DNA of 64,000 nt. Origin: Leptotrichia sp. oral taxon 218 (GTDB taxonomy: Bacteria; Fusobacteriota; Fusobacteriia; Fusobacteriales; Leptotrichiaceae). A model generated the notes under the pieces. That model worked only from the letters and a program-made list of their open reading frames with translations, was not told where the DNA came from and did not search any database. Positions 10,701 to 19,700 of the stretch are shown piece by piece. The stretch lies in NCBI RefSeq assembly GCF_018128225.1, contig NZ_CP072377.1, forward strand, positions 620,001 to 684,000, read 5' to 3'. Within the stretch, counting starts at the first letter, position 1, and each line of letters opens with the position of its first letter. The translations under genes and the position numbers were made by a program.

Positions 10701-13700
10701 GCCATTTTTGGCTGATGCTGGGTCGAATATAAATTTCTCAGGACATACTGATGTTACGATTTCCGATGGAATTCTTATGCCTGGAACGGCTGCTGACTAT
10801 GATGGTAATGATGTATCAATCGCACCAGCTGGGAAAAAATACACTGGTATGAGTAATATGGATGTTACCGTTGATGGTACAGGAGTTATTTTACGGATTA
10901 CAGAAGGTGGAACAACGGCTGATAATAAATGGACAGGGCCTGGTGGACTATTAACTGGTATAAAAAATGATATGCATTTGAATAAATTGACTGTAAATCC
11001 TGGTGCAGATTATAAAGTATTTTATAAAGATGGGCAATATTCTATAGAACAAAGTATTGATTTGGATAATGCTACCGAATTTGACAGAATAAAATTCTTG
11101 AATGAGAAGATATTTATAGCGCCTTCTACTAGTATTACTTCTACATCTGGAAAAGGTATGATAGTGGGATCTTATGATTCTAGCAATGCACCTTCTAATG
11201 CATCTACTGGGTATGTAAATAACGGAACAGTTGATATAAGCGGAGGAAAGGCTTCGACTACTGCTTTGAGTACAAGTTATGGAAGTATAGAAAACAACAG
11301 TTCAATTAAACTTGATAAAGGTGTTGCGGTTTACGGAATTAATGGAAGTAAACTTGTAAATGAAACAAAAGGAACTATTGAACTTTCGGATAAAGGTGTT
11401 GGAATGGCGGCATTTACTTCTGGAAATAATTTACAAAGTTATGGAACTGATAAGAAGATTGCTGCTGGGACACTTGGAAGTACTGAAAAAACGCTTGAAA
11501 TAGAAAATAAAGGGCTTATAAAATCTAATGCTAATGGCTCTGTTGGAATTTATGGAGAGTTAAATACTGTGACTGGAGCACATCCGAGCATTGAAGTTGG
11601 AAAAGCTGGAACAAGTCATGGAAGTATTAGAAATGCTGGAAAAATCGTATTAACTGGAAATAATTCGGTTGGAATCGTGTCGAAAGTAACGCCACCTGCT
11701 GGAGCTGCTGATCCTTTACAATTTGGTGGGCCTGAAGTGAAACTTAACGGAACTGGAAGTTCAGATATTGTGACTACTGGAAATGATGGAATTGGTGTTT
11801 ATGCGGATAATACGAAGGTTACATTTGAAACTGATTATGGAGTGGAAGTTAAGGATAGAGGAACTGGTATATTTATTGAAGGAGATAATCCTTCATTGAA
11901 TGATAACAAAAATTTTGAACTAAAATATTCTGGAGCACCTACAGCATCTGCAGTTGCATTCTTTATGAATAATAAGTCAACATTACCTGCATCTAGTATG
12001 ACAAACAAGATGAATATTACTCTTAATGACACGGTTAATAATACAGAAGGACTTGTTGGAATATTAGCAAAAGGAACTGCTGGAGAGATTAACAATCAAG
12101 GAAATATTACTGGAAATGCGGGATATGGAATTATTTCTGAAGGTGTAGAAGTTAGAAATAGTGGAAATATCACTTTACCAAATCCGTTGGATGCTGCTAG
12201 TAAAAAAGCTAGTGTTGGGATTTATGTTAAAAATGGGAACAAAATTACAAATAGCGGAGATATTACTATAGGAAAATATTCTGTTGGAATTTATGGACAT
12301 CAAGTTGAAAACAGTGGAAATATTAATGTTGGCGATGCGGGAACTGGAATATTCAGTACTGCTGGAAATGTTGACTTGACTGGTGGAACGATAAATGTTG
12401 GAACAGATCAGGCGGCAGGAATTTATGTGAATGGAGATAATCAAATTGTAACTGCACATTCTGGAGCAAATATGACGATTGCTGATAATTCGTTTGGAAT
12501 TATTTCTGAAAAAGGAACAGGTTCTGCTGGAAACAAAATTGTAAGTAATATTGGAAACATTAATAATCTTGGAGATGAAACAGTTTACATTTATTCAAAT
12601 GACAATAGATCTGGAGCACAAGTTACAAATAATACAAACTTGACTTCTACAGGTTCTTACAATTATGGTGTTTATTCTGCTGGAGAAGTTGTAAATAACG
12701 GAAACATTAATTTTGGTTCAGGATATGGAAATGTGGGAGTTTACAGTACTCTTGGCGGAACTGCTACGAATAATGCTTCGATTACGGTTGGAGAATCGTA
12801 TTTTGATCCAATTAGTTCATTAAATAATCGTTATGCTATAGGAATGGCTGCTGGATATACTCCAACGGCTGCTGAAATTGCTGCAGGAAAAGTGGGATAT
12901 ACTGGAAATATTGTAAATAATGGCGTTATTAATGTTACAGGAAAAGGAAGTATTGGAATGTACGGAACTGGAGCGGGAACAACGGTTTACAACGGTAATG
13001 CTTCAAATCGTAATGCTGTGATAAACTTGAATTCGAGTGAAACTACTGGAATTTACTTGGATAACGGAGCTTACGGATACAATTATGGAACGATTAAATC
13101 GAATGGTTCTGGATTGAAAAAAGTTGTCGGAGTTGTAGTAAAAAATGGTTCGACAATTGAAAATCACGGAAATATTGATATTACTGCAGAAGATGCAAGA
13201 GGAATTCTATCGAAAGGGAATGCTTCAGGAGCTAATCTTGGAATAGTTAAAAACTATGGAACATTCAATATTAATGGTGTAACAGATTCGACTGATGCGA
13301 CAGTTATTGGAGTGGATGCTGCGAGTGATTTGACAAAAACAGTATCTGGAATAAAAATTGATGTTCCTAGAGGATCTTCAGTTGGAACAATAACTGTAAA
13401 TGGAAATCCAGTAATACCTGAATTAGCAACAACATCAGCAGAAGAGTTTCAGCCAATGGAATTATCAAAAATAGGAATGTATATTGACACTTCAAATAAA
13501 GTGTACACAAATCCTATTACAGGACTTAGTTCTTTGACAGGATTGAAAAAAGCTGACTTAATTGTGGGAGCTGAAGCTGCTCAAAATACGACTGCAAAAT
13601 ACATTCAAGTGGATTCAAAAATAACTGATCCATACAATGCAACAATTAGAGCTAATCCACAAATTGAAAAATGGAACATTTATTCAGGATCATTAACTTG

Positions 13701-14910
13701 GATGGCAACAGTCGCACAAAATTCAAATGATGGAACAATAGAAAATGCCTACCTTGCTAAAATACCATATACATACTGGGCAGGAAATGAAGCATCGCCT
13801 GTAAATCCTACAGATACATACAATTTCTTGGATGGATTGGAACAAAGATACGGTGTTGAAGCATTAGGAAGCAGAGAAAACCAATTATTCCAAAAATTAA
13901 ATGGAATTGGAAACAACGAAGAAATTTTATTCTATCAAGCGATGGACGAAATGATGGGTCACCAATATGCAAACACTCAAATGAGAATAAATGCAACTGG
14001 AAATATGCTTGACAAAGAATTTAAATACTTGAAAAATGAATGGAGAAATCCTTCTAAACAAAACAATAAAATAAAAATCTTTGGAATGAAAGATGAATAC
14101 AAAACAGACACAGCTGGAATTCACGATTATGAAAGCAATGCTTACGGAGTTGCTTACGTTCACGAAGATGAAACAGTTAAGTTAGGGAACTCAAGCGGAT
14201 GGTATGCTGGAGCTGTAAACAATAATTTTAAATTCAAAGATATAGGAAAATCAAGAGAAAATCAGACTATGCTAAAAGCTGGTATCTTCAAGACAATGTC
14301 GCCGTATACAGATCACAACGGTTCACTTAGATGGACAGTTGCCGGAGATGTGTTCTTAGGTGAAAATGAAATGAAACGTAGATTTTTAGTAGTTGATGAC
14401 ATATTTAATGCTAAGTCTGACTATACTTCTTACGGTGCTGCATTTAAAACAGATTTAGGTTACGATATTAGAATGAGCGAAAGAACACACTTAAGACCTT
14501 ACGGAGCATTGAAAATGGAATACGGAAGATTTAGTAACATTAAGGAAGATGACGGAGAAGTAAGATTGGAAGTAAAAGGAAACGACTATTTTTCAGTAAA
14601 ACCAGAAGCTGGAATAGAATTTAAATATGTTCAACCAATGGCTGTGAGAACTAACTTATCAGTTGGACTTACTGCTGCTTATGAAAATGAGCTTGGAAAA
14701 GTTGGAGATGTTAATAACGAAGCAAGAGTCAGATACACGAATGCTGACTGGTTTGGAATTAGAGGAGAAAAAGAAGATAGACGTGGAAATGGTAAATTTG
14801 ACTTGAATATCGGCGTTGACAATACTAGATTTGGTGTTACAGTGAATGCTGGATATGATACTAAAGGAAGTAATGTTCGTGGAGGTATTGGATTTAGGGC
14901 AATTTACTAA
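7771..14910 (+). CDS. Giant type V autotransporter (first of array)
   Basis: This 2379-residue outer-membrane or surface protein begins with a basic leader (MTNNLRKVKKDL) and a hydrophobic core (ALITFLITGAVNI), fitting an extended signal peptide. A short coiled-coil region (KTRKENNKLLK) and the segment GDHVVKSPWSSWQYGI follow; this is the autotransporter-associated N-terminal domain of Leptotrichia and Fusobacterium proteins. A long Gly/Asn-rich beta-helix-type passenger contains many units of the form GxVGIY and N-G-I. The last ~280 residues form the beta-barrel, ending in GIGFRAIY with a terminal aromatic residue. Adhesion or surface shielding is likely, but the ligand is unknown. Confidence 0.93.
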   Translation: MTNNLRKVKKDLCAFAKKCKDFKYTDSALITFLITGAVNISHNLFSAETDKNIKNQKQTIFTSIKDIQGNIEKTRKENNKLLKDTNLELIQLMEQGDHVVKSPWSSWQYGINAFSNNWGSSYKGRGDKSEKYPYEGKFERSQNRFERNISPLSSNYDLLSKSRNPRSATTSGRFGYERGYGISSTEKKQEPVGTLNIDASIKPKEIHKYAIAAPNISVSAPALNPLTIPAVVPPTLTIPKPNPPKVNVTLPAPNADPFVDFSYQNGVIIQGLQKSRKSDYNVTYSPTAAPGSWFSDGGNHEFWLGYKPTSATTGTLVPEYGIDNNINTEGYGINNAWRTATRIDNQRIGALFYYKTNPNVSGRPDSEAAFSIKNMKLHLAGDIGRSGKSYGYTGFPEKKGALGIHGVWNGELSNIEANLYGKAAFLSLETWHAGKIKFDETNGIKVNITKANLTETGAGDNNTIFFIYPGTYDRIKRENSTAGATKQRGGFVGKVDADIKTNKNIVYSILGVQGSYEIDSKGTYNITGNENIVYSGYGYVPNWNNLLGTGTKVVEDKLKTGMTPSIKLTVSPIINGNNNVVLLFNSMMPKDQSKDINVYDKRNQPQVDLWQSTPVGIYQGEILAKAQIGTTELTPGSMAEGNVGIYSRSGQRGEDTKLVAKIVPSSDLGATDTDIEYDKDEIHSLQINNIDINFGKYSKNGVMIAAERGTVIDVAKDSNSHSTEVKDRNGFNVTTGEIDNTTVKIMSKTDVIKDYAGTTPLKASYDDSKNEVATGTTIAYASGKWDHEFPSSSAQNFTGQGSQINIGRNVVMTARYKDYTPAGSTTKVESFPAAYVAKDSGIITAAGTTDAKGFGSIIAYADNNAKITLDKAATAVDEWAASDDATKPYLYKNIGGYANKGADGGSTITFGGDVKVRGIGGFSNGAGSVIKFEGTNNEIYSAKEGGLIALDGGKIDFKGGKIDTRKRNSTDDYSGVVPFLADAGSNINFSGHTDVTISDGILMPGTAADYDGNDVSIAPAGKKYTGMSNMDVTVDGTGVILRITEGGTTADNKWTGPGGLLTGIKNDMHLNKLTVNPGADYKVFYKDGQYSIEQSIDLDNATEFDRIKFLNEKIFIAPSTSITSTSGKGMIVGSYDSSNAPSNASTGYVNNGTVDISGGKASTTALSTSYGSIENNSSIKLDKGVAVYGINGSKLVNETKGTIELSDKGVGMAAFTSGNNLQSYGTDKKIAAGTLGSTEKTLEIENKGLIKSNANGSVGIYGELNTVTGAHPSIEVGKAGTSHGSIRNAGKIVLTGNNSVGIVSKVTPPAGAADPLQFGGPEVKLNGTGSSDIVTTGNDGIGVYADNTKVTFETDYGVEVKDRGTGIFIEGDNPSLNDNKNFELKYSGAPTASAVAFFMNNKSTLPASSMTNKMNITLNDTVNNTEGLVGILAKGTAGEINNQGNITGNAGYGIISEGVEVRNSGNITLPNPLDAASKKASVGIYVKNGNKITNSGDITIGKYSVGIYGHQVENSGNINVGDAGTGIFSTAGNVDLTGGTINVGTDQAAGIYVNGDNQIVTAHSGANMTIADNSFGIISEKGTGSAGNKIVSNIGNINNLGDETVYIYSNDNRSGAQVTNNTNLTSTGSYNYGVYSAGEVVNNGNINFGSGYGNVGVYSTLGGTATNNASITVGESYFDPISSLNNRYAIGMAAGYTPTAAEIAAGKVGYTGNIVNNGVINVTGKGSIGMYGTGAGTTVYNGNASNRNAVINLNSSETTGIYLDNGAYGYNYGTIKSNGSGLKKVVGVVVKNGSTIENHGNIDITAEDARGILSKGNASGANLGIVKNYGTFNINGVTDSTDATVIGVDAASDLTKTVSGIKIDVPRGSSVGTITVNGNPVIPELATTSAEEFQPMELSKIGMYIDTSNKVYTNPITGLSSLTGLKKADLIVGAEAAQNTTAKYIQVDSKITDPYNATIRANPQIEKWNIYSGSLTWMATVAQNSNDGTIENAYLAKIPYTYWAGNEASPVNPTDTYNFLDGLEQRYGVEALGSRENQLFQKLNGIGNNEEILFYQAMDEMMGHQYANTQMRINATGNMLDKEFKYLKNEWRNPSKQNNKIKIFGMKDEYKTDTAGIHDYESNAYGVAYVHEDETVKLGNSSGWYAGAVNNNFKFKDIGKSRENQTMLKAGIFKTMSPYTDHNGSLRWTVAGDVFLGENEMKRRFLVVDDIFNAKSDYTSYGAAFKTDLGYDIRMSERTHLRPYGALKMEYGRFSNIKEDDGEVRLEVKGNDYFSVKPEAGIEFKYVQPMAVRTNLSVGLTAAYENELGKVGDVNNEARVRYTNADWFGIRGEKEDRRGNGKFDLNIGVDNTRFGVTVNAGYDTKGSNVRGGIGFRAIY

Positions 14911-14928
14911 AATTTTTAAAATGAAAGA

Positions 14929-14968
14929 AAGAGCAGTGAAATTTAAGTTTTGCTGTTCTTTTTTATTA
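14929..14968 (+). terminator. Terminator after the first autotransporter
   Basis: AAGAGCAG pairs with CTGTTCTT (one G-U) and is followed by a T-run. The same structure in nearly identical sequence follows the second autotransporter. Confidence 0.8.
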
Positions 14969-15010
14969 TATAATAAATTCATTGTTTTAACAAAAAATAG
15001 TACTGTTTTT

Positions 15011-15102
15011 AGAGAGTGTCCAAAATTTTGTGTAAATGTATATACAAATCCAGTAATATAAGGATTCACTGGTTTATTTACACAAAAAAGTTTACATTCT
15101 CC
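15011..15102 (+). mobile_element. MITE-like insertion with ~25-bp inverted ends
   Basis: AGAGAGTGTCC followed by AAAATTTTGTGTAAA (15011-15036) is an imperfect inverted repeat of the sequence at 15077-15102 (TTTACACAAAAAAG...ATTCTCC). The ~40 bases between contain no gene. The matching spacer after the second autotransporter lacks this segment, going from the TTGCTTTGAGAG region straight to TATGATATTTTTAGAA. The ends resemble IS256-type termini by memory only. Confidence 0.55.
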
Positions 15103-15155
15103 TTTTTATGATACTTTTAGAATTTATAAACAAATTAAAAACTTAAAATTTTCTT

Positions 15156-15183
15156 TTGAAAAAATTTTTTTCTATGTTATAAT
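15156..15183 (+). promoter_or_regulatory. Ancestral promoter of the second autotransporter, now upstream of the IS
   Basis: TTGAAA at 15156-15161 and TATAAT at 15178-15183, spacing 16. The same promoter in the same context stands at 24072-24099, about 130 bases before the third autotransporter. Here the IS element lies between it and its gene. Confidence 0.65.
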
Positions 15184-15383
15184 AATTATTGGCATAGAAT
15201 ATAATTATTTCAACTTTTTAACAAAAGATAGCAAGAAGTCGTAGGCTTTCTATAAGTGGGAGATGAATTGCTTTTTTTGTAAAAAAAATTGAAAAAAGGA
15301 TATACCTATGATACAATTTTTGTATAAAATATCGAAGAGAAATAATTAAAAATAATATTCAAAATCAAAAGGAGGTGTAATTT

Positions 15384-16594
15384 ATGAAATATAATTTAGC
15401 ATTCAAATACAGAATTTATCCAAATAAGGAACAGAAATTATTGATAAATAAGACTTTTGGATGTGTTCGTTTTGTTTACAATACGATTTTGCATATTGCT
15501 AATAAAATTTATGAAGAAACTGGAAAAAATAAAATAGTTACACCTGCCAGTTTGAAAAGTGAAAATCAATTTCTAAAAGAAGTAGATAGTCTGGCACTTT
15601 CAAATGCTCAATTGAATGTAAAACGATCGTTTACGAATTTCTTTCAAAAGAGAGCAAAGTTTCCAAAGTTCAAATCTAAAAAGAATAATGTTAAAAATTA
15701 TACGACAAATTGTGTGAATAATTCAATACGAATTGAGGAAAACAAATATTTGGTTTTGCCAAAATTGAAAAGAATAGACCTGTTCGATAACTATACAAAC
15801 TTAGAATTTAATAAAATAAATATCTTGAAGCAAGGGGTCTTGACCCCTTGTATAGATAAAAAAACTTAGGTTATCGAACATATCTAATAAAATTGAAATA
15901 CCATAGAGAAATACCAAAGAATTATAGAATAAAGTCGGTAACATTGACAAACAGCAATGGAAATTACTATGTTTCTATTTTGACGGAATTTGAAAAAGAA
16001 ATTCAAAAAATGCCAAGTTGCAATAAAATAATTGGACTTGATTTTTCAATGTCTGAATTATTTGTCAGTTCTGAAAACCAAAGGGCTGATTATCCAAGAT
16101 ATTTTAGAATGTTGGAAGAAGAATTGAAAAAATTACAGAAATCATTATCGAGAAAAGTGAAATTTTCTAAAAATTGGTATAAGCAAAAAGCGAAAATATC
16201 AAAGTTACATGAGTATATTAAAAATTGTCGAAGAGATTTTTTGCATAAATTATCGAAAAAATTGTCTGAAGCGTATAATGCTGTAGTTGTTGAGGATTTG
16301 AATATGAAAGGGATGAGTCAGTCATTAAATTTTGGTAAAAGTGTAGGAGATAATGGATGGGGAATGTTTTTGAAAATACTTGAGTACAAGTTGATGTTTT
16401 TAGGGAAACAATTTTTGAAGATAGATAAGTGGTTTCCATCATCGAAAACTTGCAGTAAATGTGGAAATATTAAAGAGGAACTGAAATTATCAGAAAGAAG
16501 TTATAAATGTGAGTGCTGTGGGATTGAAATTGATAGAGATTACAATGCGGCATTGAATATAAAAAACATTGGAAAATTGATGTTGGAATATTAA
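15384..16594 (+). pseudogene. tnpB: tnpB, RNA-guided nuclease, interrupted
   Basis: TnpB is the RNA-guided nuclease of IS605-type elements, ancestral to Cas12. The N-terminal part (15384 to about 15775) and the C-terminal part (from about 15889) match copy 2 at 37021-38119. Between them sits a 110-bp mini-element with stop codons, which also shifts the frame. The C-terminal part keeps the RuvC-like acidic residues (GLDFSMSE, VVVEDLNMKGM, the final IDRDYNAA) and a CSKCGN...CECCG zinc finger. The start has a strong GGAGGTG site. As it stands it would give only truncated proteins. Confidence 0.85.
15776..15885 (+). mobile_element. 110-bp mini-transposon inside tnpB
   Basis: The insertion has inverted ends of about 16 bp: AGACCTGTTCGATAAC at the left and GTTATCGAACATATCT at the right. 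It is flanked by AAT on both sides (15773-15775 and 15886-15888), whereas copy 2 of tnpB has a single AAT at this point. It contains a perfect 20-base palindrome centred on 15840 (CAAGGGGTCT/AGACCCCTTG type) and no gene. It is therefore a non-autonomous element with a 3-bp target duplication. Confidence 0.75.
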
Positions 16595-16599
16595 GAAAA

Positions 16600-16709
16600 T
16601 AAAAAAAAATAGGGTAGGAACTACCCGAAGAGCTTGGTAAATATATTTGGCTAGCAAAAGCAGATACTTCCCAAGAAGCTCCCGCTTCTAAAAGCGGGAG
16701 TAGTTCACT
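16600..16709 (+). ncRNA. Predicted omega-RNA scaffold of IS copy 1
   Basis: In IS605-type elements the TnpB guide RNA is read from the 3' end of the element and its guide is the flanking host sequence. This region has conserved stems shared with copy 2: GGGTAG/CTACCC at 16612-16626, AGCTTGG paired with CCAAGAAGCT, and CTCCCGCTT/AAGCGGGAG at 16679-16700. The guide would begin at about 16710. The function is inferred from family knowledge. Confidence 0.55.
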
Positions 16710-16799
16710 AACAGAAAATCAAATAAAAATCAATTAAAGAGGAAAAAAGTTATTTATATGAAAAATAAATTAAAATATAATTAAAGGAGAAAGTAAAAA

Positions 16800-19700
16800 A
16801 TGACGAACAATTTAAAAAAAATAAAAAAAGATCTATGTTCATTTGCAAAAAAGTGTCGAGACTTTAAGTACACAGATTCTGCATTAATTACATTTTTGAT
16901 TACAGGAGGAATAAGTATTTCAAACAACTTATTTTCTTCTGAAGCAGACAAGAGCATCGAAGCTCAGAAGCAAACTATTTCTACATCAATAAAAGATATT
17001 CATAATCAGTTTTCAGAAGCTAGGAAAGAAAATAACAAGCTTTTGAAAAAGACAAATTTAGAATTAATTCAGCTTATGGAACAAGGAGATCATGTAGTAA
17101 AATCACCTTGGTCAAGCTGGCAATATGGAGTCAATAATTTTTATAACGACTGGCACGGCACATACAAAGGCTATGGAGGCAAAGCAGGAAACACGAAGTA
17201 CACAAGAAATCCAGATGACAAGTTTGGAACTTATTCTGGAGGAAAATATGGAGTTACAACTCTTAGCAGAAAGGTTATAGAACCTGTTTCAGTTATACCA
17301 ATATATGCCGCAGTAAGACCAAAGGACATTCACAAAACTCCTTTGAATCTTAACCTACCAATAATTGAACCACCACAAAAGCCAAATTTAAATATAAATG
17401 TAGCAGATCCTCTGGAAATACCAGAAATCAATGTCAAAGATCCAAGCAGAAATGTAACTATGATTACACCTGATGCTGATCCATTTACTAATTTTGTGTG
17501 GGGATGGAGAGTTTCAGGGAAAATGGGAACTCCATATTCTTGGAAAGATGGGCTGAATAGTTATATTCATCAAACTAGTGGATTTACTCGATCTGGATCA
17601 AGTAATTATGGAACTATTTATGATAACAGTAAGGAGCAGTCAATAGCAGAAAGCATTAATATAAATGGAGGTACTTACTGGACAGGAGTTGATCCTGCAA
17701 CAGGAAATCTTAGCAATGTAACTGGGTGGTCTAATGCTTCTCAACCTGATAGCACTAACTTTTCAGGATTAGTTCCTGCTGGATTGCCTACTTCAGGATT
17801 AATAACATATTATCAAGATCATTATAATACTGGAGGTTTTCAAGGAAGCTCTGGAAATATAAATATGCGACATTATGTTATAGCTGAAAATTATGATGGA
17901 AGATGGACAGGACATCCTGGAAATGTTTTTGCTAATTCAACATATTATATTGCAGGAGATGAACACGATAATGTTCCCGGTTCTGAAGCATTTCATGTAA
18001 CATCAGATGTACATTTTGAAAAGGTAACTGTCAATTTATATGGACATGCAGCTTTTGCAAACATAGAATCTTTCCGTGGCGGAACTATAACTTTTAATGA
18101 TGTGAAAATTAATTTAAAAAAAGATAGTAATACTGTATTTAATATAGTAGGCTGGCAGGAAATTGATTTCAATAATACTGGAAGACAATTTGCTACAAAA
18201 ATATACGGTTCTGCAGATATAACAGCTGATACTCAAAATAATACAATTTATGCCCTAACTGTATATAATCCAGCAGTAACTATTAATAACACTGGTAAAC
18301 TGGTTTTTAACGGAGCTAGCAATATAGGATTTTCAGTATTATCATGGAATCCAGATAGATCTAAATATATAGATAAGACTTATCCAAACTGGCAAAGTCA
18401 ACATGCTGAAGCTAGTAAAGATAGCTATGAATCTAAAATTATCACATCTAATCCTATACAGATGTATGGTGATGAAAATGTTGGAATATTCTTTTCTGCA
18501 AAAAAGAGAGACAGAACATCAACAAATGATCCAAATATAGCAGCTGATAAAAAAGAAGGAGTTGGAATACACCAAGGGACATTTGACTTGAAAATGGAAA
18601 TTGGTAGATATTTAAATTCAGATACTACGGCATCAGCACAGTCAACCGCAGGACAACTGTCTAAACCTGGCTATACTCCTACAACTGTAGATGGAAATGT
18701 TGGAGTATTTGTACAGTCTGGGCAAAGAGAAGGAATAAATATAATTGGAGCAACAAAGAGTTTATCCGATGGAGGACAAAAAGTTGGAGATGGTAGAGCA
18801 TGGAATGGTGAAACGCAATCTTGTATATTTGAAGGTACAGGTTCTAATTGTAATGTTACGCCAGACAAAATTCATGACTTATATATGGACAAATTTAATA
18901 TAACATTTGGAAAATATGCTAAGAACGGATTTATGTTCCTGGTTGATAATGGAAGTGTTGTTCATCTTAGGGATGCAAGTAACAGTGGACAGGACGACTT
19001 TTCTGATGGTATACATGGAGGTGCTACGGATCAGGCTTATACAGGTACTGGAACAGTTGTTGGGTATGTAAATGGGCTGTGGAAGACTGCAAGTACTCAT
19101 TTAGATACATTACCAGGACATACTACTTCGCTGGAAAACATGCCTTCAGAGCTTAAAGTTGATCAGAACTTGACAATGGTAAGTGATAAAGGTATTGCAT
19201 ATTATGCAGATAATGGTGGACTCGTAAATGTAAATAATAATAAAACAACAACAGCAAAAGGATATGGTTCAATAATTGGGTATGCAAATGGTTATGATGG
19301 AAATGTAAAAAGTACTGTTAATTTCACAGGAGATATTACTGCAATTGATGATATTTCAAGTCCTCTATCTGATAAAATTACTGAAAAATATACTAATATA
19401 GGAGCTTATGCTAAAGATGGCGGTATTGTCAATGTTGATGGAAAAGCTACTATACATGGAATTGGCGGATTTGCAGATAATGGGGAAGTTAATCTGAAGA
19501 ATACGGATAATGAAGTAACGACTGTAAAAGATGCCGGATTAGTAGCTAAAAATGGTGGAAAAGTTAATTTTAACGGTGGAAAAATTATAATAAAAAATGA
19601 TTCAGCTGTAACAAAAGCTACAAGCACTAATGCTACACCATTTTATGCAAAGGCAACAAAAACAAGCACAGCGGGAACTATAATTTTTAATGCAAATCCA

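Larger units (their letters stand above)
15221..16709 (+). mobile_element. IS200/IS605-type element carrying only tnpB (copy 1)
   Basis: The ends are assigned by comparison with copy 2 at 36838-38234. Both begin after TTTTTA with ACAAAAGATAGCAAGAAG-type sequence and both end in GCGGGAGTAGTTCACT. The empty site is visible in the paralogous spacer at about 24121-24160, which continues from TTATTTCACTTTTTTTA directly to CAAAAAATCAAATAAAAA. There are no terminal inverted repeats and no tnpA, and subterminal hairpins are present, as expected for this family. Boundaries are good to a few bases. Confidence 0.8.

Noticed and set aside
15221-16709. Complete IS605 with tnpA
   Set aside because: No Y1 transposase frame exists in either copy; only tnpB remains, and it is broken in both.
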